Made by a program: the position numbers and the translations under genes. Positions 35,813 through 45,429 of a stretch of DNA of 64,000 bases are shown one piece after another (the stretch's first letter is position 1; the number at the start of each line of letters is the position of its first letter). The stretch is taken from NCBI RefSeq assembly GCF_944324995.1, contig NZ_CALUYL010000002.1, positions 91,148 through 155,147 on the forward strand. The letters run 5' to 3'. A model generated the notes under the pieces. The model worked only from the letters and a program-made list of their open reading frames with translations, did no database searches and was not told the DNA's origin. The DNA comes from an uncultured Mailhella sp. (GTDB lineage: Bacteria; Desulfobacterota; Desulfovibrionia; Desulfovibrionales; Desulfovibrionaceae).

Positions 35813-37213
35813 TCAGCGTTCCACAGGCGTTCCGGTCAGAGGCTTGCCCTGAAATTCTCCGGTCAGCGTGCGCAGGAAGGCCACAATGAGACGACGATCG
35901 CCGTCGGACACGGGAATGCCCGAAAGATACCGGCCCATCACGGCAACGCTTTCGTCCAGCGTGGTCACGGTGCCGTCGTGCATGTAGGGATGCGTGAGCT
36001 CCACGTTGCGCAGGTTCGGAACCTTGAAGCGGTGCAGATCGTCCTGATTGCCGGTAAAGCCCATGAGGCCCTTGTCCGAGTTCAGCGGATTGCCGCGCTC
36101 GGCAAAATAGTCGGCCTTGAGATCCATGTACTCAAAGGACTGTCCGCCCACGCTGCGCCCCACATGGCAGCTTGCGCAGCGATACTGCTTGAACAGGCGA
36201 TACCCTTCCGCCTCTTCCGCCGTAATGGCCGCATCGTCGCCGCTCAGCCACTTGTCGAAACGACTGTTCGGGGTGATGAGCGTCTTTTCATACTCGGCAA
36301 TGGCGTCGGTAATGTTCTGCGCGGTCCATCCGTCGGCATAAATGGTTCCGGCCTCGGCCGTGAGCGCCTCGTCGGCGGAAAGTCTTGCAATAATCTCCTC
36401 CCAGCCGGAACAGCCCATTTCAATGGGATTCAGCGGCGGACCGCCCGCCTGCTCCTGAAGATCCGCGGCGCGGCCGTCCCAGAACTGACGGACGTTGAAC
36501 ACCGCATTGAACACGGTGGGCGCGTTGATGTCGCCGAACTGCTTGCGTATGCCTTCCGAGAAGCGGGAATTGTCCGTGCCCGCCTTCTCGTACAAATGAC
36601 AGCCGGAACAGGCCAGCGTGCCGTCGGCGGAAAGGCGCTTGTCGTTGAACAGCTTTTCGCCGAGCGCCGCCTTCTTTACGTCCACGGCGAGGTGCGAGGG
36701 CAGAGGCTGAAGCGGCTCGTCGGCCCGCTTTTCCGCAGCCGGTCCGGTGGCGTAGTACGCGGCGCGGGTCGTTTTCACCCAGTGCAGAATGGTTTCCCTG
36801 TCCTTGTCCGTCAGTCTGCTGCCCCAATGCACCACGGTGAACTTGGCCGGAGGCATGGTGTTGTTGAGCACCACCCACTCCATTTTCGCCACGGCCACTT
36901 CCCCTACGGGCCTGTCCTTCGCCGCGCCCACAAGCTCCTGATTGAGATCCATGGCGCGCAGCCCGTCGCGGTAATCCTGCTCAATGATCTGTCTGATGCC
37001 GGGAATCTTCGCATAGAAGGGCAGATCGTAATTCCGGCTGTGACAGGCCATGCACTTGTCGAGCACGATGTCCGACACTTCCTGGAACTTTTCCATGGAC
37101 GGCACCTGCTCCAGAGGCTTTTTTCCCTGATCCGCGGTTGCCTGCATTTCCGACGGCATGGCCATCAGCGCCGCCGCGCACAGCGCGGCCAGAGGCAGAA
37201 ATATCCTCTTCAT
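35813..37213 (-). CDS. Tri-haem cytochrome c peroxidase
   Basis: A 466-aa periplasmic peroxidase. A Sec signal ends near residue 26. Three CxxCH haem sites are present: CMACH (54-58), CSGCH (202-206) and CASCH (346-350). The last two belong to the classical di-haem peroxidase core (MauG/CcpA) with the histidine and methionine-rich loop near GFTGNQDDLHRFKVPNLRNV. The first lies in an N-terminal extension, as in YhjA-type quinol peroxidases. It would reduce hydrogen peroxide in the periplasm. The start MKRIF follows GAGGAACGAG. An AT-rich promoter region with palindromes lies directly upstream. Confidence 0.9.
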   Translation of the reverse strand: MKRIFLPLAALCAAALMAMPSEMQATADQGKKPLEQVPSMEKFQEVSDIVLDKCMACHSRNYDLPFYAKIPGIRQIIEQDYRDGLRAMDLNQELVGAAKDRPVGEVAVAKMEWVVLNNTMPPAKFTVVHWGSRLTDKDRETILHWVKTTRAAYYATGPAAEKRADEPLQPLPSHLAVDVKKAALGEKLFNDKRLSADGTLACSGCHLYEKAGTDNSRFSEGIRKQFGDINAPTVFNAVFNVRQFWDGRAADLQEQAGGPPLNPIEMGCSGWEEIIARLSADEALTAEAGTIYADGWTAQNITDAIAEYEKTLITPNSRFDKWLSGDDAAITAEEAEGYRLFKQYRCASCHVGRSVGGQSFEYMDLKADYFAERGNPLNSDKGLMGFTGNQDDLHRFKVPNLRNVELTHPYMHDGTVTTLDESVAVMGRYLSGIPVSDGDRRLIVAFLRTLTGEFQGKPLTGTPVER

Positions 37214-37327
37214 CTCGTTCCTCCTCGCGGCTTCTGCCGCGCCTTTCCCCGCCGGGACGGCATGTCGGCACAAAGGACGGGGCTGCTTCATGCGGACATG
37301 GGAGGCATGTTAAAAAAATAACAATTT

Positions 37328-37351
37328 TATAACAATAGTTACTATTACTAA
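37328..37351 (-). promoter_or_regulatory. Palindromic operator candidate before the peroxidase
   Basis: The perfect palindrome AATAGT-T-ACTATT (37334-37346) lies in an AT-rich stretch. TTATAACAATAGTTA over it partly matches the PerR-box pattern TTATAAT-N-ATTATAA. This would suit peroxide control, but the match is loose. Confidence 0.35.
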
Positions 37352-38046
37352 TAAATATTTTTCTTTTCAAAATTGTTTTGTACCAGGTCGGAAAGTTCTG
37401 CTCACGGGCTTTTCTCCCTTTCCGACGGCGAGCAATACCCCGTCGAGTCCGCCCTCGCGTACCTCTCCCCCGCTTCTGCGTAGCCACTCGCCATTCCGGT
37501 TTTCTCCTGCCATGACTGGACGTTCAGCATCGGCAGCGCGCCGGGACGCATCTGCCTCCGGAAACGCGAACAAGACACTCGTGAACGCGTGATGTCGGAG
37601 CGCTGCGGCCCGAAGGCTCGAAACGACGCCGGTCACGGCTCCGGCAATCGTCCTGCGCGTTGCTTTTCCGACGCACGGATCCTTCGCGCCCGGACAAACG
37701 GCAATATCCCCAAAGTACAGGGTTCGGTCATGCGCGCACCGGCGCGCGGGAAATCTCGCCCACCGGAAGGACTCGGCGCTCGACTGCGCCCCGCCACCCC
37801 GCGCATGGACGCCTCTCACGGCGCTTCATCAGATACGCCCGACAATCTTCTACGTTCGAGACGCCGCGCACAGGGCCCGCGCTCTGCCGAAACGGTCCGG
37901 CTCGCCTTGCACCGGCGCTTTTCACGACGATGACGCCGCGCCTTCCGGAAAAGGCATGAAAAAACGCCGCGGAATCTCTTCCACGGCGTTGATGTTCAGG
38001 CAAAGCGTCGCCCTGCCGATGCCCGCCTGGCATCGGCAGGAAACGG
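37352..38046. other. Gap between the peroxidase and pyrI, no gene
   Basis: No coding frame is supportable; open frames here are arginine- and proline-rich shadows. The right part holds two hairpins that end the pyr operon: a T-run terminator at 37959-37990 and a 12-bp perfect stem without T-run at 38012-38040 (CCTGCCGATGCC with GGCATCGGCAGG). Confidence 0.6.
37959..37990 (-). terminator. Terminator of the pyr operon
   Basis: On the minus strand AACGCCGTGG and CCGCGGCGTT (one G-T type pair) form a 10-bp stem followed by TTTTC. The preceding 12-bp hairpin at 38012-38040 probably protects the mRNA end. Confidence 0.75.
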
Positions 38047-38472
38047 CTAGTCGCCGCCCTTGGCCCTGCTTTCGCAGTAGATGCAGCGGTACACGCGCTT
38101 TTCCCTGTCCGTCAGCTTGAAGATGTGCGGCAGTTCCTGTTCGGTCGAGGTGATGCAGCGGGGATTCTTGCAGCGGATGACGTTGGTCACCCGTTCCGGC
38201 AGTTCCACGCTGAACTTGCGGTCGAGCTTGCCGTCGCGCACGATGCTCACGGTGATGCCCGGATCCACATAGCCGAGCACGTCGAAATTGAGATCGATGA
38301 TCTCGTCTATCTTGATGATGTCCTTGCGGCCCATCTTTCTGCTGGTGACGTTCTTGAGCACGGCCACGGAGCACTGAAGCTTGTCCAGATTGAGAATGCG
38401 GTACAGCTCCATGCTGAGGCCCGCCCTGATGTGGTCGAGAACGATGCCGTTGGAAATCGCGTCGATGACCAT
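38047..38472 (-). CDS. pyrI: Aspartate carbamoyltransferase regulatory chain
   Basis: A 141-aa PyrI that binds nucleotides and joins catalytic trimers into the allosteric holoenzyme. The C-terminal zinc domain is visible as CKNPRC and CIYC. N-terminal GIVLDHIRAG is typical. The gene lies 1 bp after pyrB. Presence of PyrI in a Desulfovibrio-like genome is unusual, because that group tends to have other types of PyrB without a regulatory chain. Confidence 0.92.
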   Translation of the reverse strand: MVIDAISNGIVLDHIRAGLSMELYRILNLDKLQCSVAVLKNVTSRKMGRKDIIKIDEIIDLNFDVLGYVDPGITVSIVRDGKLDRKFSVELPERVTNVIRCKNPRCITSTEQELPHIFKLTDREKRVYRCIYCESRAKGGD

Positions 38473-38473
38473 G

Positions 38474-39388
38474 CTAGTTCACCCCCAGAAGTTTCATGAT
38501 GAGCGCCATGCGCATGTACTTGCCGTTCAGCACCTGACGGAAGTAGGCGGCTCTCGGATCCTTGTCCACGGCCACGGATATTTCGTTCACGCGGGGCAGG
38601 GGATGCATGATGCACATGTCTTCCTTGGCGCCCTTCAGCTTGTCGGGAGTGAGCACATAGCTGTCCTTCAGGCGCACGTAGTCGGCTTCGTTGAAGAAGC
38701 GTTCCTTCTGCACGCGGGTCATGTACAGCACGTCCAGCGAGGGCATGGCGGCCACAAGATCGGTGGTTTCCTCAAAGGGCATGCCGTTCTTTTCCATGAC
38801 GTCCTTGCGGATGTAGCCGGGCAGACGCAGTTCCTCGGGAGAAATGAGCACGAACTTCACGTTGCTGTAGCGCGACATGGCAGCAATGAGCGAATGCACG
38901 GTGCGGCCGAACTTGAGGTCGCCGCACAGGCCGATGACGAGATTGTCCAGCCTGCCCTTCTCGCGCCAGATGGTGAGCAGGTCGGCAAGCGTCTGCGTGG
39001 GGTGGTTGTGTCCGCCGTCGCCCGCGTTGATGACGGGCACGGAAGCGTTCATGGCGGCCACGAGCGGCGCGCCTTCCTTGGGGTGCCGCATGGCGATGAT
39101 GTCGGCGTAGCAGCTCACCACGCGCACGGTGTCGGCCACGCTTTCGCCCTTGGAGGCGGAAGAGCTCTGCGCCTCGGAAACGCCGAGCACGTGTCCGCCG
39201 AGTTCGTACATGGCGGCCTCGAAGCTGAGGCGCGTGCGGGTGGAAGGTTCAAAGAACAGCGTGGCGAGCTTCTTGCCGCTGCACTTCCGGGAATACTTCT
39301 CGGGGTCGGCGATGATGTCCAGGGCCGTGGCCAGAAGCTGTTCAATGTCCTGCGTCGAAAGGTCGCGGATGTCGATAACGCTTTTCAT
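38474..39388 (-). CDS. pyrB: Aspartate carbamoyltransferase catalytic chain
   Basis: A 304-aa transcarbamoylase that makes N-carbamoyl-aspartate. The carbamoyl-phosphate site is [13 protein letters not shown], the loop SSSASKGES follows, and [17 protein letters not shown] binds substrate. Length and the PyrI neighbour fit the E. coli-like class that forms a dodecamer. Genes are 4 bp apart from pyrE upstream and 1 bp from pyrI downstream. Confidence 0.96.
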   Translation of the reverse strand: MKSVIDIRDLSTQDIEQLLATALDIIADPEKYSRKCSGKKLATLFFEPSTRTRLSFEAAMYELGGHVLGVSEAQSSSASKGESVADTVRVVSCYADIIAMRHPKEGAPLVAAMNASVPVINAGDGGHNHPTQTLADLLTIWREKGRLDNLVIGLCGDLKFGRTVHSLIAAMSRYSNVKFVLISPEELRLPGYIRKDVMEKNGMPFEETTDLVAAMPSLDVLYMTRVQKERFFNEADYVRLKDSYVLTPDKLKGAKEDMCIMHPLPRVNEISVAVDKDPRAAYFRQVLNGKYMRMALIMKLLGVN

Positions 39389-39392
39389 GCCG

Positions 39393-40034
39393 TTACGCTC
39401 CGATCCAGCTCTCGTCGGAAGGATTGTTGCGGAAGGCGATGAGACGCGCCACGTCTTCCTTGCGGATGTAGCCGCTCTCCGCGGCCACGGCGGCGATGGT
39501 GTCGAAGTTGGTGAGGCTCACGTTTTTCACGCCGGCTTCGGCAAGGCGATCGAGGCCCTTCTTCATGCCGTAGGTGAAGATGCTGGCCACACCGAGCACG
39601 TCGGCTCCGGCCTCGCGCAGCACCTTGACCACTTCCAGCACGCTGCCCGCGGTGGAAATGAGGTCTTCAACGACCACGACCTTCTGACCGGGTTCCAGAC
39701 GGCCCTCGATCTGATTGCCGCGGCCGTGATCCTTGGCGCTCGAACGCACGTAGCCCATGGGCATGCCAAGAATATGTCCCACAATGGCGGCGTGGGCGAT
39801 GCCCGCCGTGCTGGTTCCCATGAGCACTTCACACTCGGGATATTCTTCGCGCACCACGGCGGCGAGGGCGTTTTCCACGTCGTTGCGCACTTCGGGAGCG
39901 GTCAGGGTAAGACGGTTGTCGCAGTAAACGGGGCTCTTGATGCCGCTCGCCCAGATGAAGGGTTCGTCGGGACGGAAAAACACCGCCTTGATGGAAAGAA
40001 GATCCTTGGCAATGAGCTTGTCGCGAGACTCCAT
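39393..40034 (-). CDS. pyrE: Orotate phosphoribosyltransferase
   Basis: A 213-aa enzyme that joins orotate to PRPP. The PRPP-binding motif is [13 protein letters not shown], and [12 protein letters not shown] is the orotate/phosphate loop. The start at 40034 follows AAGGAG by 9 bp. A gap of 165 bp separates it from pyrF upstream, the only sizeable gap in the operon. Confidence 0.95.
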   Translation of the reverse strand: MESRDKLIAKDLLSIKAVFFRPDEPFIWASGIKSPVYCDNRLTLTAPEVRNDVENALAAVVREEYPECEVLMGTSTAGIAHAAIVGHILGMPMGYVRSSAKDHGRGNQIEGRLEPGQKVVVVEDLISTAGSVLEVVKVLREAGADVLGVASIFTYGMKKGLDRLAEAGVKNVSLTNFDTIAAVAAESGYIRKEDVARLIAFRNNPSDESWIGA

Positions 40035-40199
40035 GAGGATGGCTCCTTGTAGATGAGGTAAGCCCTGCGCCCTGCCGGGCGAAGGCTGAAAAAGGGCATG
40101 CGTGAAGGAACGGCGCAACACAATGCCTGCCGGACAACGGTCCGGCAATACGGCGAACTCTGCGTCCGTTGTGAAGCGGAAGGCGCCGTCCGCTTCAAG

Positions 40200-40907
40200 C
40201 TACCCGAGAAATTCCCTGACGCAGCGGCGATAGGCCGCCACGGGATCGTTTGCCTGCGTGATGGGGCGGCCCACCACGATGAAATCGGACCCGAGTTCGC
40301 GGGCGCGGGCGGGGGTGGTCACGCGCACCTGATCGCCCTTGTCGCCGTCGGCGAAGCGCACGCCGGGGGTCACGGTAAGAAAGTCGCTGCCGCACGCGTC
40401 ATGCACCTTGCCCGCTTCCAGCGGAGAACAGACCACGCCGTCGAGGCCCGCCGCACGGGCGCGGGAGGCGTAGTGCATGACCACTTCCTCCATGGGGCGC
40501 TCGATGAGCAGATCTTCGCGCATGCGCTCTTCGCTCGTGGAGGTGAGCTGCGTGACGGCGATGAGCAGAGGACGCGTGCCGTCTGCGCGGGTGAGACCCT
40601 TGAGCGCCTCCTCCATCATGGGCACGGTGCCTGCGGCGTGCAGATTGCACATGTCCACATTGAGCGCAGAGAGCACGGCCATGGCCTTGCGCACGGTGTT
40701 CGGAATGTCGTGCAGCTTGAGGTCGAGAAAAATTCTGTGTCCCCGGGCCTTGACGGCGCGCACGATGTCGGGGCCTTCGGCATAGTAGAGTTCCATGCCT
40801 ATCTTCACGAAGGGCTTCTCCTCGGTGAAGAGATCGAGAAAATCCATGACTTCCGCCTTGCTGCTGAAGTCGCAGGCCACCATGACGTCCTTGTTGAGAT
40901 TACGCAT
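40200..40907 (-). CDS. pyrF: Orotidine 5'-phosphate decarboxylase
   Basis: A 235-aa decarboxylase, last step to UMP. The catalytic Asp-Lys-Asp site is in [13 protein letters not shown], and the phosphate-binding end is FIVVGRPIT. It is the short, Bacillus-type form. The start overlaps the pyrD stop (TGATG). The genes K-D-F are coupled by overlaps. Confidence 0.95.
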   Translation of the reverse strand: MRNLNKDVMVACDFSSKAEVMDFLDLFTEEKPFVKIGMELYYAEGPDIVRAVKARGHRIFLDLKLHDIPNTVRKAMAVLSALNVDMCNLHAAGTVPMMEEALKGLTRADGTRPLLIAVTQLTSTSEERMREDLLIERPMEEVVMHYASRARAAGLDGVVCSPLEAGKVHDACGSDFLTVTPGVRFADGDKGDQVRVTTPARARELGSDFIVVGRPITQANDPVAAYRRCVREFLG

Positions 40908-41818
40908 CAGTGCGCTCCTCCGATGATGTCCCTGAGGGAGGTTATGCCGTACTGAGCCATGACGGAAGGCAGTTCGGCGAGGATTTTCGGGCACGCCCAC
41001 GGATCAACCAGATTGGCCGCGCCGATTTCCACGGCCGTGGCGCCCGCCAGCATCATTTCCACCACGTCGCGCGCCGAGCTTATGCCGCCCATGCCGATGA
41101 TGGGCAGCTTGACGGCCTCGTACACCTGATACACCATGCGCAGCGCCACGGGCAGGATGGCGCTGCCGGAAAATCCGCCCATCTTGTTGGCGATGACGGG
41201 CTTTCTCGTGCGCAGGTCGATGCGCATGCCGAGCAGCGTGTTGATGAGGCTTATGCCGTCGGCTCCGGCTTCGGCGGCGGCTGCGGCCAGAGGCACGATG
41301 TCCGTGACGTTGGGCGAGAGCTTCACGTACACGGGCTTGGTGGTCACGGCCTTCACGGCCTTCGTCACGGCGGAAATGCCGAGCGGATCGGTGCCGAAGC
41401 TCATGCAGCCGTTGTGTACGTTGGGGCAGCTCACGTTCACTTCAATGAGTCCCACCTGCTCTTCGCCGTCGATGCGGGCGCAGCACTCGGCGTATTCGTC
41501 CACGGAAAAGCCGCCGATGTTGGCGATGACCTTCTTGTGGAAGCACTTTTTGAGTCGCGGAAGCTCCTCGTTGATGACCCTGTCGATGCCGGGATTCTGC
41601 ATGCCCACGGCGTTGATCATGCCGGCGGGCGTTTCCGCGATGCGGGGCGTGGGGTTGCCGAAGCGCGGCTCCAGCGTGGTTCCCTTGAAGGAAAAGGAAC
41701 CGAGCATGTTGATGTCGTAAAGTTCGGCGAACTCGTAGCCGTAGCCGAAGGTGCCGCTGGCCGGAATGAGCGGATTGTCCAGTTCCAGGCCGCTGAGCGT
41801 TACTTTCAGATCTGCCAT
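40907..41818 (-). CDS. pyrD: Dihydroorotate dehydrogenase B, catalytic subunit
   Basis: A 303-aa FMN enzyme of class 1B. The catalytic base is the cysteine in [11 protein letters not shown], as expected for class 1 enzymes; substrate residues are in NAVGMQNPG and FMN phosphate is bound by [10 protein letters not shown]. It needs the PyrK subunit encoded just upstream (13-bp overlap) to pass electrons to NAD. Confidence 0.95.
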   Translation of the reverse strand: MADLKVTLSGLELDNPLIPASGTFGYGYEFAELYDINMLGSFSFKGTTLEPRFGNPTPRIAETPAGMINAVGMQNPGIDRVINEELPRLKKCFHKKVIANIGGFSVDEYAECCARIDGEEQVGLIEVNVSCPNVHNGCMSFGTDPLGISAVTKAVKAVTTKPVYVKLSPNVTDIVPLAAAAAEAGADGISLINTLLGMRIDLRTRKPVIANKMGGFSGSAILPVALRMVYQVYEAVKLPIIGMGGISSARDVVEMMLAGATAVEIGAANLVDPWACPKILAELPSVMAQYGITSLRDIIGGAH

Positions 41819-42543
41819 TCGAGCACCTCCTTGTCGAACACGGGTCCGTCCTTGCACACGCGTCTGCTGCCGTCTCTGGTCATGATGCTGCATCCCATGC
41901 ACGCGCCGAAGCCGCATCCCATGCGCTCTTCCAGACTGAATTCGCCGCCTGCTCCCTGCGTGGCCCGATAAAGAGCGCGCAGCATGGGCATGGGGCCGCA
42001 GCTGTACACATGGCTGTAGCGTTCGGGAAGCGCGTCGGTCACAAAGCCCTTCACGCCCACGCTGCCGTCCACGGTGGTGACGACGACGCGCGCGCCGAGC
42101 GCTTCAAACTCGCTCTTGTAGAAAATTTCGTCCGCCTTGTTGAAGCCGAGAATGACCGTGACGGAACGCCCCGCGGCCACAAGCTTCTTCGCCAGATGGA
42201 ACAGCGGGGGCACGCCCACGCCGCCGCCCACGAGAAGGGGCTCGTCGCCGCTTTTTTCCACGTCGAAGCCGTGGCCGAGGCCGACGATCACGTCGAGCGT
42301 TTCGCCTTCCTTCATCTTCGCCATGGCGTCCGTGCCCTGGCCCACGACCTTGTAAATGATGGTGATGCTCTTTTCGTCATAGTCGCAGACGGAAATGGGA
42401 CGGCGCAGAAAAAAGCCCGGCAGACTGATTTCCACGAACTGCCCCGGCATGGTCATGGCCGACGTGTCGCCGGAAAGCACCATGCGGTACACGTCCTTCG
42501 TGAGCGGCGTATGCTCGACAATCGTATATATTCCCTGTTTCAT
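41806..42543 (-). CDS. pyrK: Dihydroorotate dehydrogenase B, electron-transfer subunit
   Basis: A 245-aa FAD/[2Fe-2S] protein. The FAD domain has RRPISVCDYD, the NAD domain LLVGGGVGVPPL, and the iron-sulfur ligands are CGFGACMGC with a later VCKDGP. It takes electrons from PyrD to NAD. The start MKQGIYTIVEH is fixed by family length. It overlaps pyrD by 13 bp. Confidence 0.95.
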   Translation of the reverse strand: MKQGIYTIVEHTPLTKDVYRMVLSGDTSAMTMPGQFVEISLPGFFLRRPISVCDYDEKSITIIYKVVGQGTDAMAKMKEGETLDVIVGLGHGFDVEKSGDEPLLVGGGVGVPPLFHLAKKLVAAGRSVTVILGFNKADEIFYKSEFEALGARVVVTTVDGSVGVKGFVTDALPERYSHVYSCGPMPMLRALYRATQGAGGEFSLEERMGCGFGACMGCSIMTRDGSRRVCKDGPVFDKEVLEWQI

Positions 42544-42631
42544 GCTGGCTCCGAGTTTTCTGTTTGCGGAGAAAAGGCCCGCGGTGCAGGCCGCAGAGGC
42601 CGCAAGGCACGACAAGCGTGTTCCGCCCGCG

Positions 42632-43900
42632 CTAGGCCTTTTCGTTCCAGGCTTCCTCGCCGTTCACGAGCGTGAGCACGCAGCGGCCGTAGAGCGTGTG
42701 TCCGGCAAAGGGCGTGGCGCGTCCCTTGCTCAAAAATTCCTCCGGATTCACGATCCATTCGCGGGAGAGATCGAACACGGCAAGATCCGCCATCTGCCCT
42801 TCTTCCAGGAACGAGCCGATGCCGAAACGCTTCGCGGGATTCACGGACATGAGTTCCACCAGCTTTTCGAGCGAAAGCACGCCGCGCTTCACAAAATAGG
42901 TGTACATGACCGCAAAGGACGTTTCGAGGCCGACCACGCCCATGGCGCTGCGCTCCAGTCCCCGGCTCTTGGCTTCGGCTTCGTGCGGCGCGTGATCCGT
43001 GGCTATCATGCTCACGGTGCCGTCAAGGATGCCCGCAATGAGCGCGTCCCTGTCCTTTTCGCTGCGCAGGGGCGGATTCATCTTGAAGCGGCCGTCTTCC
43101 TGAAGGTCCCTGTCGCAGAGCACGAGATAGTGCGGGCCCGTCTCGCAGGTCGCGTCCACGCCTTCGGCCCGGGCGCGGCGTATGATGTCCACGCTTTCCT
43201 TCGTGGAAATGTGGCAGGCGTGAAAGGCGACTCCCGTTTCCTTCGCAAGCTCCGCGTCGCGGGCCACTTCCGCCCACTCGCTCTCCGAGCTGATGCCCCG
43301 GTGTCCGTGCGCTCTCGCGTATTCGCCGTCGTGAATCCAGCCGCCCGTGAGAAGCGAATTCACCTCGCAGTGCGCGGCGATGATCTTGCCGAGCCTTTTG
43401 GCTTCCTGCATGGCCTCGCGCATCATGCCTTCATCCTGCACACCGCGGCCGTCGTCGGAAAAGCCCGCCACAAAGGGAGCCATGGCCGCCATGTCGGCAA
43501 GCTCGCGGCCTTCCTCCGCCATGGTGATGGCCCCGTAGGGCAGCACATGAATCACGGCGTCGCGCCGGATGATCTCAAGCTGCTTTTCCAGATGCTCAAG
43601 CGTGTCGGGCACGGGGTGCAGATTGGGCATGGCGCACACCGTGGTGAAGCCCCCGTGCGCGGCCGCCAGAGTGCCCGTGCGTATGGTTTCCTTGCATGAA
43701 AAACCCGGCTCGCGTAAATGCACATGAACATCTACAAGGCCGGGAACAATGCAACACCCGCTCATATCGGATTCCGTCACGCCCTCCATGGGAGGAATCT
43801 GCGGCGCAATGCGCTCTATTCTGCCGTTCCGAATGAGGATGTCGCCCTTCTCGAATCCGGAAGGTCGATACACCCGGGCATGTCTCAGGATGCGATCCAT
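42632..43900 (-). CDS. pyrC: Dihydroorotase
   Basis: A 422-aa zinc amidohydrolase of the longer (type I/allantoinase-like) group. The metal motif DVHVHLREPG is near residue 58, the second metal region HCEVNSL and HACHISTKES follow, and the catalytic aspartate is in IATDHAPH. It forms dihydroorotate from carbamoyl-aspartate. It follows the argD terminator by only a few bases, with the ribosome site AAGGAG right after the T-run. Confidence 0.95.
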   Translation of the reverse strand: MDRILRHARVYRPSGFEKGDILIRNGRIERIAPQIPPMEGVTESDMSGCCIVPGLVDVHVHLREPGFSCKETIRTGTLAAAHGGFTTVCAMPNLHPVPDTLEHLEKQLEIIRRDAVIHVLPYGAITMAEEGRELADMAAMAPFVAGFSDDGRGVQDEGMMREAMQEAKRLGKIIAAHCEVNSLLTGGWIHDGEYARAHGHRGISSESEWAEVARDAELAKETGVAFHACHISTKESVDIIRRARAEGVDATCETGPHYLVLCDRDLQEDGRFKMNPPLRSEKDRDALIAGILDGTVSMIATDHAPHEAEAKSRGLERSAMGVVGLETSFAVMYTYFVKRGVLSLEKLVELMSVNPAKRFGIGSFLEEGQMADLAVFDLSREWIVNPEEFLSKGRATPFAGHTLYGRCVLTLVNGEEAWNEKA

Positions 43901-43915
43901 GAAAAGAAAACTCCT

Positions 43916-43945
43916 TCAAAAAAGCCCGGCCCGAAGGCCGGGCAT
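43916..43945 (-). terminator. Terminator between argD and the pyr operon
   Basis: On the minus strand GCCCGGCC-TTC-GGGCCGGGC is a very stable hairpin followed by TTTTTT, 7 bp after the argD stop. The T-run runs into GAAGGAG, the ribosome site of pyrC, so there is no room for a separate promoter between them. Confidence 0.88.
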
Positions 43946-43950
43946 GAACA

Positions 43951-45156
43951 TCACGCCATCTGGCGGAGCACCGCTTCGAGCGTTTCGGTAAAGGCTTCGA
44001 GATCGGCCTCGTCAATGGTCAGCGGGGGCAGCAGACGCAGCGTGGGACCGTAGGTGAGATTGAGGATGAACCCGCGGTTCATGAGTTCGAGCCACACCTT
44101 TTTCGCCTTTTCGTCGGACATGTTCAGTTCCACGCCGATGAGCAGGCCGAGGCCGCGCACGTCGCGGATCACGCCGGGCAGTCTTTCACCGAGCTCGCGG
44201 AAACGGGCGCGGGCGCGCTCGCCAAGCTGTGCCGCGCGTTCCACAAGGTGATCGCGCTCCATGATTTCCAGCACCTTGAGGCCCACGGCCGTCACCAGCG
44301 CGCCGCCGCCGAAGGTGGTGGCGTGGCTGCCGTAGTCGAAGCCCTGCGCCACTTCGTCGGTGGCCATCATGGCGCCGAGGGGCAGGCCGTTGGCCATGGA
44401 CTTGGCGCTCGTAAACACGTCGGGCTTGAGATTGAAGTTCTGGAAGCCCCACCATTTGCCGCTGCGGCCCATGCCGGCCTGCACTTCATCGCACATGACG
44501 AGCACGCCGTGACGGCGACAGATGTCGACGACGCCGTCGGCATATTCCTGCGTCACGGGAATGATGCCGCCCTCGCCCTGGATGGCTTCAAAGAGCACGG
44601 CCGCCGTGGTGGGCTTGATGGCCTTTTCCAGGGCGTCCAGATCGCCCCACTGCACGCGGCCGAAGCCGGGCGTTTCCGGCTCGAAGCCTTCGGTGTGCTT
44701 GCCCGTGGCCGCCAGGGTGGCCAGCGTACGGCCGTGGAAGCAGTTGGTCAGGGTAATGACCTCCCACGCCTCGCGCCCCTTCACCACGCGCTGATAACGT
44801 CTGGCGATCTTGATGGCCGCTTCATTGCTTTCCGCGCCGGAGTTGCAGAAAAACACCTTGCCCGCATGGCTGGTGGAAAGCAGCTTTTCCGCGTAGTTGA
44901 GCTGTTCTTCCTGATAAAAGAGGTTGCTCACGTGCACCAGCTTTCGCGACTGCCTTTCCATGACCTCCGCTATTTCCTCGTTGCAGTGGCCGAGGCCGAT
45001 AACGGCAATGCCGGCCAGCAGGTCGACGTATTCCTTGCCGTCCACGTCCCAGAGGCGGGAGCCCTTGCCTCGGACTATGCCCAGCGGATAACGCGAGTAC
45101 GTCCGGCACATAAAGGCCTTTTCCCTTTCCTTCAGTCTTTCGAAAGCTTCGCTCAT
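43951..45156 (-). CDS. argD: Acetylornithine aminotransferase (class III, PLP)
   Basis: A 401-aa class III transaminase. The PLP lysine lies in SAKSMANGLPLGAMM, the aldehyde-binding region is GAESNEAAIKIAR, and CDEVQAGMGRSGKWW is the conserved aspartate block. It converts acetylglutamate semialdehyde to acetylornithine in arginine synthesis and may also act on succinyl-diaminopimelate. The start MSEAFERLKE follows GAGGAAA. A strong terminator separates it from pyrC, though arginine and pyrimidine synthesis share carbamoyl phosphate. Confidence 0.92.
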   Translation of the reverse strand: MSEAFERLKEREKAFMCRTYSRYPLGIVRGKGSRLWDVDGKEYVDLLAGIAVIGLGHCNEEIAEVMERQSRKLVHVSNLFYQEEQLNYAEKLLSTSHAGKVFFCNSGAESNEAAIKIARRYQRVVKGREAWEVITLTNCFHGRTLATLAATGKHTEGFEPETPGFGRVQWGDLDALEKAIKPTTAAVLFEAIQGEGGIIPVTQEYADGVVDICRRHGVLVMCDEVQAGMGRSGKWWGFQNFNLKPDVFTSAKSMANGLPLGAMMATDEVAQGFDYGSHATTFGGGALVTAVGLKVLEIMERDHLVERAAQLGERARARFRELGERLPGVIRDVRGLGLLIGVELNMSDEKAKKVWLELMNRGFILNLTYGPTLRLLPPLTIDEADLEAFTETLEAVLRQMA

Positions 45157-45429
45157 CTGATTTCCTCGTGAAACTTGTATTTTCCCGTTCCAGGACCATC
45201 GCAGTCGCAAGGAACGCGGGTATCATATACTATTAATGTTCCGTAGCCAAGAGCGCTGTTGTCCCCTTCCGGGATTGCTTTTTATGCGGGAGGCGTTAAA
45301 ACTCTGCCCTGAACCCCATGTCTGCGTTCCGTTTTTCCGGCGACCGACGCGCCTTTTGCGCGGACGCAGTCTTGTTTTTGCATCCGCCGCGGCCCTGCCG
45401 CGCGCGCCCTTCAACGTTACGGATTTTTC

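Noticed and set aside
45157..45429. TPP riboswitch before maf-thiM-thiE
   Set aside because: The conserved CUGAGA and ACCUGAUCUGG segments are absent here and in the thiM-thiE gap.
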